From positions 1 through 51,077 of the forward strand of contig SFQZ01000012.1 of NCBI GenBank assembly GCA_004562915.1: 51,077 nucleotides of DNA. Reading direction: 5' to 3'. The DNA comes from a bacterium. Lineage in GTDB: Bacteria; Bacillota_A; Clostridia; Lachnospirales; Lachnospiraceae. Each line of letters begins with the position of its first letter. The stretch's first letter is position 1. Shown piece by piece: positions 16,336-25,494 of this stretch. Made by a program: the position numbers and the translations under genes. The notes beneath the pieces are model-generated. The model saw nothing but the letters and a program-made list of their open reading frames with translations. It ran no database searches and was not told the origin of the DNA.

Positions 16336-18174
16336 TCACATTTCACTCATGATTTCTTCCATCTCTTCTCTGGGAAGGAATGGATACATATCTTCCAGAG
16401 AAGCGGATACCATCGTTCCATCCGGCAATTGTCTGGATGCCAGTTTCGGTTCTGTCTTCTGTTGCTTGGTAACAAATACCTGGCAGACACAGGGACTGGG
16501 ACCACTCAATACTCTCTCCAGATCTTCCCGAAGTGTTTTGCTGTCCTGGCAGCTGTCGTAGGCAATCCCGTATGCCGGTACCAGTTTTTCCAGATTCGGA
16601 AAACTCAGATCCCCGCTCTCTTCTCCTACACCTACAAGATTTCCTTTAAAATAACTGTTCTGTGTCTGACGTATGGAATGATATCCCTCATTATTGATCA
16701 CAAATATCCGAATGGGAAGCTGATGATGGCGGATCGTCTGCAGTTCCTGAATATTCATCTGCAGACTTCCTTCTCCCGTCACACAGATCACTTCTTTTCC
16801 TCCGGATGCTATACAAACACCGATTGCTGCCGGAAGTCCATATCCCATGGACGCTGTCACCGCATTTGTATAAAAGCGCTGACCTTTTTTCAAAAAGATT
16901 GCCTGACTTCCTGCCACCCGGGAAGTTCCCACACTTACCAGAATCTGTGCTCCTTCCGGGAGTATTTTAGATAATTGCTGATAAAATGCATAGATATTGG
17001 TACGTCCCGGTTCCATTTCCTGATAATGTTTTTCTGTCACCACCGGATAGTTTTTCTTCCATCCGCTGCATTTTTCAAGCCATCCGGAAGCTGTCGCAGA
17101 ATGGAAAAACCATGTATTTTCTTTGGTACATCCTCTTTCTTCCAACTTTCGGATCAATTTATCAATCAACTCTCCTGCGTCTCCTACCACCGGAAGATCT
17201 ACATGAAGACTTTTCTTTTTCAATTCTTCTCCATCAATATCATTTAAGATGGTATATGCTCTCTGAGCCCATTTTTCATAGGCAAATCCTGTCTGCAGAA
17301 AACTCTGACGGCTGCCGATGGAAAGCAATACATCACTATTTTGTATGGCAAAATTTCCTGCCCGGTCACCGGTTCCGCCGTTTCTTCCTACATAAAGAGG
17401 ATGTGCGGACTCCATCAGATCAATACTGCTCATTCCCGTCACTACCGGAATCCCCAGAAACTCCGCCAGTCTCTGAAATCTGTCATAGGCTCCTGCAAGA
17501 CGTATCCCATGTCCGGCAAACATTACCGGCCGTCGGGCATTTTTAATCTTTTCCAGAATCTTTTCAATCACAGAGTCCGATATTTCTTCCGGAACCTGAT
17601 CACTGTCTTCCCGGCAGTCATACGGTTCCAGTTCTTCTGTCTCAATCACTGCGCTCTGTACATTCAGTGGAACATCCAGCCAGCATGGTCCCGGTCTTCC
17701 ATGGGAAGCAAGATACAGCGCCCGTTCCAGGTGATAACGTATTTTTGTCGGTTCCTCGATCATCACCGCATATTTTGTCATTGGCTCTACGGATTTTACA
17801 ATGTCATACTCCTGAACACCCATAGTTCTTATTTTCAATCCGCTGCTGCGAACGGTCGTATCATACCGTACCTGACCGGACAGGATCAACATCGGAATAG
17901 AATCCATCCAGCCGCATAAAACCCCGGTAATTGCGTTGGTAGCTCCCGGTCCGGAAGTCACACAGACAGCTGCCATACGGTTGTCCACTCTGGCAAAAGC
18001 CTCCGCTGCCATAGCTGCAGCCTGTTCATGATGATGATACATACAGGACAATTCCGGATGATGCCCCAGGGAATCATTGAGATGCATGGCACCTCCTCCT
18101 GTAACCGTAAATACATGTCGAATCCCATATGTTGCCAATGTATCGGCTATATAATCAGAAACTTTCTTTTTCAT
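16336..18174 (-). CDS. Thiamine-diphosphate enzyme, acetolactate-synthase-like
   Basis: A 612-residue protein with the three domains of the acetolactate synthase family. The Glu that activates thiamine is Glu50 in YHHHEQAAAMAAEAF. The diphosphate-binding motif reads GEGS...NN (VTGEGSLQMN and VINNEGY) where GDG is usual. No regulatory subunit or other branched-chain amino acid gene is nearby, so it is unlikely to be a housekeeping IlvB. In Yersinia, YerE is a homologous enzyme that adds a two-carbon unit from pyruvate to CDP-4-keto-3,6-dideoxyglucose to make yersiniose. The CDP-sugar genes in this operon make that role attractive but unproven. Confidence 0.8.
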   Translation of the reverse strand: MKKKVSDYIADTLATYGIRHVFTVTGGGAMHLNDSLGHHPELSCMYHHHEQAAAMAAEAFARVDNRMAAVCVTSGPGATNAITGVLCGWMDSIPMLILSGQVRYDTTVRSSGLKIRTMGVQEYDIVKSVEPMTKYAVMIEEPTKIRYHLERALYLASHGRPGPCWLDVPLNVQSAVIETEELEPYDCREDSDQVPEEISDSVIEKILEKIKNARRPVMFAGHGIRLAGAYDRFQRLAEFLGIPVVTGMSSIDLMESAHPLYVGRNGGTGDRAGNFAIQNSDVLLSIGSRQSFLQTGFAYEKWAQRAYTILNDIDGEELKKKSLHVDLPVVGDAGELIDKLIRKLEERGCTKENTWFFHSATASGWLEKCSGWKKNYPVVTEKHYQEMEPGRTNIYAFYQQLSKILPEGAQILVSVGTSRVAGSQAIFLKKGQRFYTNAVTASMGYGLPAAIGVCIASGGKEVICVTGEGSLQMNIQELQTIRHHQLPIRIFVINNEGYHSIRQTQNSYFKGNLVGVGEESGDLSFPNLEKLVPAYGIAYDSCQDSKTLREDLERVLSGPSPCVCQVFVTKQQKTEPKLASRQLPDGTMVSASLEDMYPFLPREEMEEIMSEM

Positions 18175-18199
18175 ACTTTTTTCCTTTTATTTTTCATAG

Positions 18200-19534
18200 T
18201 TATTCATTTTCAAGATAATCTGGACATCTGTTCTCACAGACCATGAATTTTCCCGAAGCCTGTATAGGAAGTTCATCCACATAAGTCACCTGAATCTCCG
18301 CTTCTTCTCCAAGATATTTTCTATACGCTGCCAGCACTTCCTCGATATCCAGTTTTTCTCTGTCAGCATTGATCAGCAATTCATATTTTGTCTTTTCCCA
18401 CTGAATGCACCGTGCCTGATATACAATACCTTCAAACTTCAACAATATATTCATAAACACATGAATGGACAATGGCTGTCCCTGGCAATTATACATCAGA
18501 GAACCTCTCCGTCCGTATATTTCCACGAATTTTCCATGTACACGATCTTTTTCATCCCGATACATCCGCATCTTTCCGGTATCCCCGGTGTCATACCGTA
18601 CCATCGGAAATGTTTTGTTATAGTAATCTGTCACCACGATCCTGCCCAGTTCTCCCGGCTTGGCCGGTTCATCACTGTGCATTTTCAGTACTTCCGGATA
18701 AAAATTATACAGATCGATGGTGTATTCCGGATCCTCACCCAGCTGAATGGCAATAAATCCATTTTCATTATTTCCATAAGATCGGACCGGTGAGAATCCA
18801 AATAACTTTTTGATCAGATCATAGGTTGTGTCCGGCAGAGCTTCACCCATAGAAAATACCATCTCTACCTTCCATTTTTTCATATCCCTGCCTGTTCTCT
18901 CAAGATACTGTGTCAATGCAGTCAGTGCGCTGGAGTAAGCCACCAGCACCTGTATCTTTTTCTTTTCAATATCCCGGCAGATTCCCTCAAGAGACTCTTC
19001 TCCCATATTGGAAATATCGATCATGATCAGATTATTCTTGAAAGACTTCCATTTGCTGATGGTATTTTTTCCTTTGATCCATGCGCGAAATTCGCCTCTC
19101 TTCATTCCCATACGGAAACCATTCAGCTCCATACAGGAAATAAAATTCATATTGACACGATTCATTTTATCACCATCACACAGCACGGTAAATGGTGTTC
19201 CCGTAGAACCACTGGTACTCAGTTTATAAAGATTTCCCTGTTCCTTACTGTTGTCGGATAAAATCTCATCGTAATGTTCCAGATAATCACCTTTAGTGAA
19301 CACCGGAAAATCAGAAAGTTCTTTCCACTCCGGATGTCCTTTATAATAGGGTGAATGAGCCTTTACATAATCCAGAAGAACTTTCGTTCTTCTCTCCATA
19401 TACTCTTCTGTGACGCCTTCTGTAATCTCTCTTTTATTTACTTCCTTCAGTTTTTTTAATTTTCCGCCTTTTGCAGCGTCCAGCATATTAAAAACAACTC
19501 TTCTCAGTACCTCACCTGTCTGCATAGGTCTCAT
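18200..19534 (-). CDS. PaaK/CapK-like adenylate-forming enzyme 1
   Basis: A 444-residue member of the phenylacetate-CoA ligase/CapK group. ATP-binding loop STSGSTGTPF (about 106-115), YGNNENG, RYDTGDTG and the C-terminal Lys in QASGKFM are all in place, so it should be catalytically able. Such enzymes activate a carboxylic acid as an adenylate and pass it to CoA or another acceptor; CapK-type members occur in capsule loci, where their substrates are mostly undefined. It is a paralog of the enzyme at 20771-22099, and the two flank a flippase gene. It overlaps the flippase 3' end by 23 bases, indicating coupled translation. Confidence 0.85.
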   Translation of the reverse strand: MRPMQTGEVLRRVVFNMLDAAKGGKLKKLKEVNKREITEGVTEEYMERRTKVLLDYVKAHSPYYKGHPEWKELSDFPVFTKGDYLEHYDEILSDNSKEQGNLYKLSTSGSTGTPFTVLCDGDKMNRVNMNFISCMELNGFRMGMKRGEFRAWIKGKNTISKWKSFKNNLIMIDISNMGEESLEGICRDIEKKKIQVLVAYSSALTALTQYLERTGRDMKKWKVEMVFSMGEALPDTTYDLIKKLFGFSPVRSYGNNENGFIAIQLGEDPEYTIDLYNFYPEVLKMHSDEPAKPGELGRIVVTDYYNKTFPMVRYDTGDTGKMRMYRDEKDRVHGKFVEIYGRRGSLMYNCQGQPLSIHVFMNILLKFEGIVYQARCIQWEKTKYELLINADREKLDIEEVLAAYRKYLGEEAEIQVTYVDELPIQASGKFMVCENRCPDYLENE

Positions 19535-20732
19535 TCCTTCCTTTTTTTGCTATTATAGTTCCCAATACGATCACTGCTGCCACACGAAAGGTATTTGCCC
19601 CAAGCAATGCCCAGGCAAATCCCTGAATCCCGAACATTTTTGTACATATCACAGATGCAATCATCAGTATGACAAAATGCGCGGTCTGCAGCCACAGCTG
19701 CCATTTTTCCTCTGTAAATGTCAGCACGATAATAAATAAAAATGCCGAATAAAGTCCTAATATCTGTGCCAGATTGGCAACTGTCATCAGTCCCTTAACC
19801 GTTTCATAGAGATTTCTGTAAAACAGCCACACAAAAAGTGGTGTTCCGATCTGGCTCGCAAGGAAAAACAAAAAACTCACCACTCCGCCTGCCAGTACGG
19901 CTTTTAAAAACTGTGTACGATTCAAAAGCTCTTTTCTCTTTGTCAGATAAGAAATAATGATCGTATTAATCGGTGCTATAAGAAGTACCATGGTCTTGCC
20001 CACCAGGGAAACCACATAAAACTGCGTAACAGCTTCCTCATTCATAAAAATCTTCAGCACCAGTTTATCAATATTCAGGGTTGTATTTGTAAGCAGGTAG
20101 GACAATGTCAGAAAAAAACCTCTCTGACACGCCACAGAAAAACAGGAACTTCTAGTAAAAAATCCTTTAAAGATCTGCCCTGTGGCAGCCACATAAAGAA
20201 TCGCCGCCATCTCACCGATTAAAAAGATCAGCACCCAGTTCCCCGTAAACTGATATGCTGCATATCCTGCCACATATCCCACGGAGATCAGCAGATAATA
20301 AATAAAATATCTTTGATAATTCAGGTTCAGACGATATTCCACGTCACCATAATATCGGAACACCGTAACCATCAAAAGCAGAAAGATACCGATTCCCATA
20401 CCGGTACTTTCCAGGCTGCCTGCAGATAGTAAAAGCGCTGCAGCACTTCCCACTCCTCCGAAAATCAGTAAAAGCCAGTTATAATCCCCATTGGTCACCC
20501 GATAATTTCTTCTGACCACCAGGCGACTGGTATTCAGCGCCTGCCCGACTGATGGGCATACGATTGCTACCAGTCCCATGATAAACAAAAGCTCTCCCAG
20601 TTCCTTATCTCCCATGTTCCTGTAAAGCAGAGGATAAATCACCAGCTGAAGCACTCCGTTCATCACAAGCATACCACCCATAGTATATAAGGTATTGGAT
20701 GCGATTGCCTTTTTCTGTTTTCCGTCTTTCAT
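19512..20732 (-). CDS. Polysaccharide flippase-like membrane protein (Wzx/MATE-like)
   Basis: A protein of about 406 residues with roughly 12 hydrophobic helices spread evenly and almost no soluble part. The N-terminus (SNTLYTMGGMLVMNGVLQLV) and the general pattern match lipid-linked polysaccharide exporters of the Wzx/MurJ/MATE group. It is encoded inside the glycan operon between the two PaaK-like genes, which supports export of a lipid-linked glycan. The start is uncertain: ATG at 20732 with only a weak purine stretch upstream, or GTG at 20744. Confidence 0.75.
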   Translation of the reverse strand: MKDGKQKKAIASNTLYTMGGMLVMNGVLQLVIYPLLYRNMGDKELGELLFIMGLVAIVCPSVGQALNTSRLVVRRNYRVTNGDYNWLLLIFGGVGSAAALLLSAGSLESTGMGIGIFLLLMVTVFRYYGDVEYRLNLNYQRYFIYYLLISVGYVAGYAAYQFTGNWVLIFLIGEMAAILYVAATGQIFKGFFTRSSCFSVACQRGFFLTLSYLLTNTTLNIDKLVLKIFMNEEAVTQFYVVSLVGKTMVLLIAPINTIIISYLTKRKELLNRTQFLKAVLAGGVVSFLFFLASQIGTPLFVWLFYRNLYETVKGLMTVANLAQILGLYSAFLFIIVLTFTEEKWQLWLQTAHFVILMIASVICTKMFGIQGFAWALLGANTFRVAAVIVLGTIIAKKGRNETYADR

Positions 20733-20770
20733 GTATGTACCCACTTTCTAAACTGTTGATCTATCTGATG

Positions 20771-22099
20771 TCAACCACAGAACCCTGTGCGGTTTTTATA
20801 CTGTTCACATCGATTCTCAATATATTTTCGTTTTCCGGAAGCCAGAACCGGAATCTCGTCTACCAGTTCCACTGTAATCTCCGCTTCCTCTCCCAGATAA
20901 GGACGAATCCTTCCCAGAATTTCCTCCCGATCCATTTCTTCGGGATTTCCGTTCAGCCAGATGGTGTATTTTGTCAGATCTTCCTGAATAAAACGATATT
21001 GCTTTACTCCTTTGATATCCCACAGATTATTGGTAATAATATATGGAGTCACTGCCTTTCCTTTACAGTCATAGATCAGATCACTCCGGCGTCCATACAA
21101 TTCTGTCAAATACAATTTATATCTTCCGTCTTTCTCTTTTCTCTGTGCAACGGCGGTATCTCCATTATCATATCGTAAAATCGGGAATGCATAGTTGTAT
21201 AAATCTGTGATGACGATTCTTCCCAGTTCTCCCGGTTCTGCCGGCTCGTCAGAATCCATCTTCAAAATCTCATAGTAATAAGTTTCCGTGTCAATATGGT
21301 ACCCGCTGTTTTCTTTGTTCTGAAGTCCCATGATTCCATTTTCTTCATTGGAGTACCACGCACGGACCGGACACTGAAACTGTGCCTCCAGCTTCCTTCT
21401 TACTGGATCCGGCATTGTCTCGGAAATCGGAATAATCGCTTTCACAGAAAATCCTGCACCGTCAATCTTTTTTTCTTCCATATATCGGCTCAGTTCGCCA
21501 AGTGCAGACGAATAACCTACCAGACATTTTACCTTTTTCTTTTTAATGGTTTGGAGCATCTGCTCCAGCGCCTCATCATCCATCCGGGAACTGTCCATCA
21601 TGATCAGGTTTTCCATCAAAAGCTGAAGCTTTCCTTTTTTTACATTATTTACCCAGACACGGATAAACGCTTCTTTCATGCCGATATAATATCCCGCTGC
21701 GGCTCCCAGAAAAATACCGCCTGCTGTATTGTGATTGATTTTATCTTTATTCTGAATCATCCGAAGCGGCGTTCCCGTAGAACCGCTGGTACACATCTCC
21801 CGATTATCCGATGCATTTTTATATGAATCAGATAGAAAATCTGCATAATTCTCACGAAACGTATCTTTATTGACCACAGGCAGATCCGTCAGCCTGATAC
21901 CTTCCGGATACTTTTTATAAAACTCTGTCGTCTTTACTGCATGAGAAATCAATGCCTGAATTCTCTCTTCTGTCTCCTCCACGGAAGTTCCGTGCTGCCA
22001 TGCATATTTTATCTGATCATAATATTTTCGAACCGGCTTTCCTTTCAGCGCGTCCAGCATCCAGAAACCCGCCCAGCGAAGTTTCTCATCCAAAAACAT
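20771..22099 (-). CDS. PaaK/CapK-like adenylate-forming enzyme 2
   Basis: A 442-residue paralog of the enzyme at 18200-19534. It keeps the adenylation motifs CTSGSTGTP (about 103-111), YSNEENG, RYDNGDT and ASGKRKY with the C-terminal Lys. Both proteins end in a similar Cys-containing tail (ENRC). The two differ over most of the substrate pocket region, so they may activate different acids or act in sequence. No acyl carrier protein or acyltransferase is visible in the window, leaving CoA or the sugar itself as possible acceptors. AAAGGAG precedes the start; the gene begins 11 bases after the RfbH stop. Confidence 0.85.
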   Translation of the reverse strand: MFLDEKLRWAGFWMLDALKGKPVRKYYDQIKYAWQHGTSVEETEERIQALISHAVKTTEFYKKYPEGIRLTDLPVVNKDTFRENYADFLSDSYKNASDNREMCTSGSTGTPLRMIQNKDKINHNTAGGIFLGAAAGYYIGMKEAFIRVWVNNVKKGKLQLLMENLIMMDSSRMDDEALEQMLQTIKKKKVKCLVGYSSALGELSRYMEEKKIDGAGFSVKAIIPISETMPDPVRRKLEAQFQCPVRAWYSNEENGIMGLQNKENSGYHIDTETYYYEILKMDSDEPAEPGELGRIVITDLYNYAFPILRYDNGDTAVAQRKEKDGRYKLYLTELYGRRSDLIYDCKGKAVTPYIITNNLWDIKGVKQYRFIQEDLTKYTIWLNGNPEEMDREEILGRIRPYLGEEAEITVELVDEIPVLASGKRKYIENRCEQYKNRTGFCG

Positions 22100-22110
22100 A
22101 TCTTTCTCCT

Positions 22111-23445
22111 TTACAGTGCTTCCTTAATAGCCTCTGCCATAGCATCCAGCATTTCATCTGTCATACCCGGATATACACCGATCCAGAAGGTATCTGTTAA
22201 AATCCTGTCTGTATTTTCCAGCGTTCCTGCCACACGGTATCCTTTGCCGGAAGCACGCATACCATCAAAACACGGGTGTTTGATCAGATTGCCCGCAAAC
22301 AGCATTCTTGTCTGTACACCTTTTGCCTCAATCGCCTGTACAAGCTGATTTCTGTCCACACCTTCCCGACAGGTAATCAAAAATCCGAACCAGCTCGGTG
22401 TAGAATTCTTACATGGTTCCGGAAGAATCAGTTTATCCTCCGTCCCTTTCAGTGCATTTTTCAGATAATCGAAATTATGGATTCTCTTTTCCACAAAAGT
22501 AGGGAATTTTTCCAACTGTGCACATCCCACTGCTGCCTGCATATCTGTAGCCTTCAGATTATATCCGAAATGTGAATACACATATTTGTGATCATATCCC
22601 AGCGGAAGTTCCCCATACTGACGGTCAAATCTGTGCCCGCAAAGGTTGTCCTGTCCCGGCGCACATACACAGTCTCTTCCCCAGTCTCTGAGAGAACGGA
22701 CAATCTTATGAAGCAGCGGGTTGGACGTATATACAGCACCGCCTTCTCCCATTGTCATATGATGCGGTGGGTAAAAACTGGAAGTTCCGATATCTCCGAT
22801 GGTTCCCGTCAGTTTTTCTTCTTCGTCAATTACATATCGGGACCCCAGAGCATCACAGTTATCCTCGATCAGCCACAGATCATACTTCCGACAAAAATCC
22901 CGAACCGCCTGAAGATCAAACGGATTGCCTAATGTATGAGCCAGCATAACTGCCTTGGTTTTTTCTGAAACTGCCTGTTCCAGAAGCTGCGGATCAATGT
23001 TATACTGAGGAATTGTCACATCTACAAAGACCGGCACAGCCCCATACTGAATCATGGGAGCCACTGTTGTAGGAAATCCCGCCGCTACAGTAATCACCTC
23101 ATCTCCCGGCAGAACCTGACGTTCTTTCAAAAGTGGGGATGTCAATGCCATAAAAGCCAGCAGATTTGCCGATGATCCGGAGTTTACCAGCGAGCAGTAT
23201 TTTACTCCCAGATATTCAGCAAATTCTTTTTCAAATTTTTTTGTAAACCGTCCGGCTGTCAGCCAGAACTCCAGTGAGCTGTCAACCAGATTCACCATTT
23301 CCTCTGAACCATATACTCTGGATGCATAGGGAATTCTGTCTCCTTTTTCATACGGTTTTTTATGATTATGATATTTTTCACAATATTCTTTCGTCATCTC
23401 CAGAATCTGCGCTCTGGCTTCCTGCTCTGTCATCTGTTCAAACAT
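22111..23445 (-). CDS. rfbH: CDP-4-keto-6-deoxyglucose-3-dehydrase (RfbH/DdhC/E1)
   Basis: A 444-residue PMP-dependent iron-sulphur enzyme that removes the C3 hydroxyl of CDP-4-keto-6-deoxyglucose. It belongs to the DegT aminotransferase fold but has the E1 hallmark: SSFYPPHHMTMGEGG has His229 in place of the PLP-binding Lys. The [2Fe-2S] ligands are present as Cys197, Cys259, Cys261 and Cys269 (the CxC and Cx7C spacings match known E1; the first gap is 61 instead of 57). The enzyme needs an electron-donating reductase (E3/AscD/DdhD), and none is encoded in this window. RfbF and RfbG, the two preceding pathway steps, are in the same operon. Confidence 0.93.
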   Translation of the reverse strand: MFEQMTEQEARAQILEMTKEYCEKYHNHKKPYEKGDRIPYASRVYGSEEMVNLVDSSLEFWLTAGRFTKKFEKEFAEYLGVKYCSLVNSGSSANLLAFMALTSPLLKERQVLPGDEVITVAAGFPTTVAPMIQYGAVPVFVDVTIPQYNIDPQLLEQAVSEKTKAVMLAHTLGNPFDLQAVRDFCRKYDLWLIEDNCDALGSRYVIDEEEKLTGTIGDIGTSSFYPPHHMTMGEGGAVYTSNPLLHKIVRSLRDWGRDCVCAPGQDNLCGHRFDRQYGELPLGYDHKYVYSHFGYNLKATDMQAAVGCAQLEKFPTFVEKRIHNFDYLKNALKGTEDKLILPEPCKNSTPSWFGFLITCREGVDRNQLVQAIEAKGVQTRMLFAGNLIKHPCFDGMRASGKGYRVAGTLENTDRILTDTFWIGVYPGMTDEMLDAMAEAIKEAL

Positions 23446-23457
23446 TTTTATCTCCTC

Positions 23458-25446
23458 TTACTTTCTTATATAAAATTGATATTCTTCCAGAGAAATAGAA
23501 AAACTCTTTTCTACGGTATAATTCTCACAAAACCACTGATACTCTTCCGGATTATTTCGTTCCCATATTGGCAATGTAGATTTCGTAGTCAGCAAATATT
23601 CTATATTCTGTTCTTTCAATGTATCAGCCAACCGTACACCGCCCTGTTTCACCACTGATAAATCACTGAAATCAATACTGAAATATTGTGTATTCCAGTG
23701 AAGCCAACTGTAAAGCTCCGCAACATTTAATCCAAACCCAAATGTATTTGCCGGGACATGATCTGCAATTTCCCGGGCAAGATGATCCATTTCTTCTTTA
23801 TTATGAAAATTTTCTTTGATCTGGCTATTCTGCGAAAATTGCAAAACATTACATGTTGAAAGCATCAGAAGAACAATCACACACAGGGAAGCTATTCCGT
23901 TCATGATTATTTTATCAAAAGATATTTTCTCTATTCTCTTCCATTCTCTATTTTTCAGAAAATAAAGTCCTTTCTGTCCAAAACATGCCATAAGAATCAC
24001 TGCTGAAAAATGACAGCAATCCAGGTTATGATAAGAAGGACGATTTATATAATACACCATTCGGCCCAGTGCGCTGACACTCATAAAAAATATCAGATGT
24101 ATATCCCAGGATACCCTACAGGATGTGGATTGAACCTTTTTCCACTGAGAAATTCCCAGCGCAACTCCCATTAAAAACAATATCAATTCCGGCATATACG
24201 CACTGGGATACATGGGAAGATCCAGTCGAAGAATATCTGTCATATAACTGTCTGATATAAGGGGAATCAAAAATTCTTTGATCGTATTGGCCGGGCTGTG
24301 TTTTAAAATATTGTACAAGTTTACTGTACCGAAAGCTCCCAAAAATGATCCGACGACTCCGGCACCATGTAACATCATTCCGGCAGACAGTTTTTTCCAT
24401 GTGAAATCTTGTCTGCTGAGGATTATTGACAAATGCATTCCTGCCCATGCTACAGCCAGTATCATTCCGGTTTCCGTGTTCCAGATCACCGCCAAAATAC
24501 AAATGATATATCCTCCCACAGATGTTTTCCAACTGAGTTTATTTTTCTTCAAAACCAATACCGCGTATAACAGAAGAATCATTGGGAAAACCATTCTATG
24601 TGGCCATACCTGCCAGTAATATCCACCGCGCATCCCCAGTATGGGAAATGTGATTGCAACTGCTCCCAAAATCCGGAGTAATCTGCTCTTTACAACATGA
24701 TGCAGTACCAGAAAAGCACAAAGATGAGTAAATGCTCCTAACGCTGCTATCAAAAAGACAAATTTGCGAAAATCTCCTCCAATAAGTTTCATGGGAATTT
24801 TCCAAAGTAGAGCATAATGTCCGTAAACACTGGTCAATTCATCCGTATACGGCATTCCCCAATGTACGTTATATATGGAATTATAATAGGCATGCGCGTG
24901 AAACCAGTCACCACTCTGTCCTCGTCCGAATATATTCGGTGTATCCATACTGTACCAGACAAGAATCGTAAGAATACCATAAACACACCACACGAAGCAA
25001 TCTGCCGCTTTTCCATCTGCCTTCCAGTTGGAATATACCCATAAGAATATTGCCGTTTCCAACGTAAAAGCAACGACTCCAAAGAGAAATGGCTGGGTAT
25101 GCCAGCCATATTTATAGGCAACTCCTGCATACTGATCCGTTTCTTTATACAGCATCACAACAAAAAAAATTACATTGGCTGCCAGTAATGTTATCCATGC
25201 TGTCCATTTGACTTTTTTATTTTCAAGGATTGCCATATTCCATTTTTTATTTTGCGAAAACAACAACATCCCCGCAGCAAAAGCAAGACAAAACAAAACC
25301 AGTGTCATGCCATATACAAGAATATTGATATTTCCATAAGATGATATAATCTCTGCCAGTGACTGAACCCTGAGACAACAGACAAAAAATACAGCCGATA
25401 TCAGCAGTGCAGCACTTCCGCAGATGACTTCTCTTTTTCTTTCCAT
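23458..25446 (-). CDS. Large polytopic membrane protein of the glycan operon
   Basis: A protein of about 662 residues with some 13-14 helices and a C-terminal outer domain of about 110 residues ending near the membrane-distal terminus. The long early loop (about 195-230, with NIFGRGQSGDWFHAHAYYN) is rich in aromatic and acidic residues as in GT-C transferases. It could be the polymer polymerase (Wzy role), which is otherwise missing from the operon, or a GT-C glycosyltransferase. It sits between rfbG and rfbH. The ATG at 25446 has GAGG nine bases upstream; an in-frame ATG at 25479 is also possible. No family assigned. Confidence 0.65.
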   Translation of the reverse strand: MERKREVICGSAALLISAVFFVCCLRVQSLAEIISSYGNINILVYGMTLVLFCLAFAAGMLLFSQNKKWNMAILENKKVKWTAWITLLAANVIFFVVMLYKETDQYAGVAYKYGWHTQPFLFGVVAFTLETAIFLWVYSNWKADGKAADCFVWCVYGILTILVWYSMDTPNIFGRGQSGDWFHAHAYYNSIYNVHWGMPYTDELTSVYGHYALLWKIPMKLIGGDFRKFVFLIAALGAFTHLCAFLVLHHVVKSRLLRILGAVAITFPILGMRGGYYWQVWPHRMVFPMILLLYAVLVLKKNKLSWKTSVGGYIICILAVIWNTETGMILAVAWAGMHLSIILSRQDFTWKKLSAGMMLHGAGVVGSFLGAFGTVNLYNILKHSPANTIKEFLIPLISDSYMTDILRLDLPMYPSAYMPELILFLMGVALGISQWKKVQSTSCRVSWDIHLIFFMSVSALGRMVYYINRPSYHNLDCCHFSAVILMACFGQKGLYFLKNREWKRIEKISFDKIIMNGIASLCVIVLLMLSTCNVLQFSQNSQIKENFHNKEEMDHLAREIADHVPANTFGFGLNVAELYSWLHWNTQYFSIDFSDLSVVKQGGVRLADTLKEQNIEYLLTTKSTLPIWERNNPEEYQWFCENYTVEKSFSISLEEYQFYIRK

Positions 25447-25494
25447 TTTTTCAAACCTCAAACCATTCCTATAATTCATTCAGGACTATATGCC

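Noticed and set aside
16336..18174. Housekeeping acetolactate synthase IlvB
   Set aside because: No ilvN, ilvC or ilvD nearby, and it sits within a run of CDP-sugar and glycosyltransferase genes.
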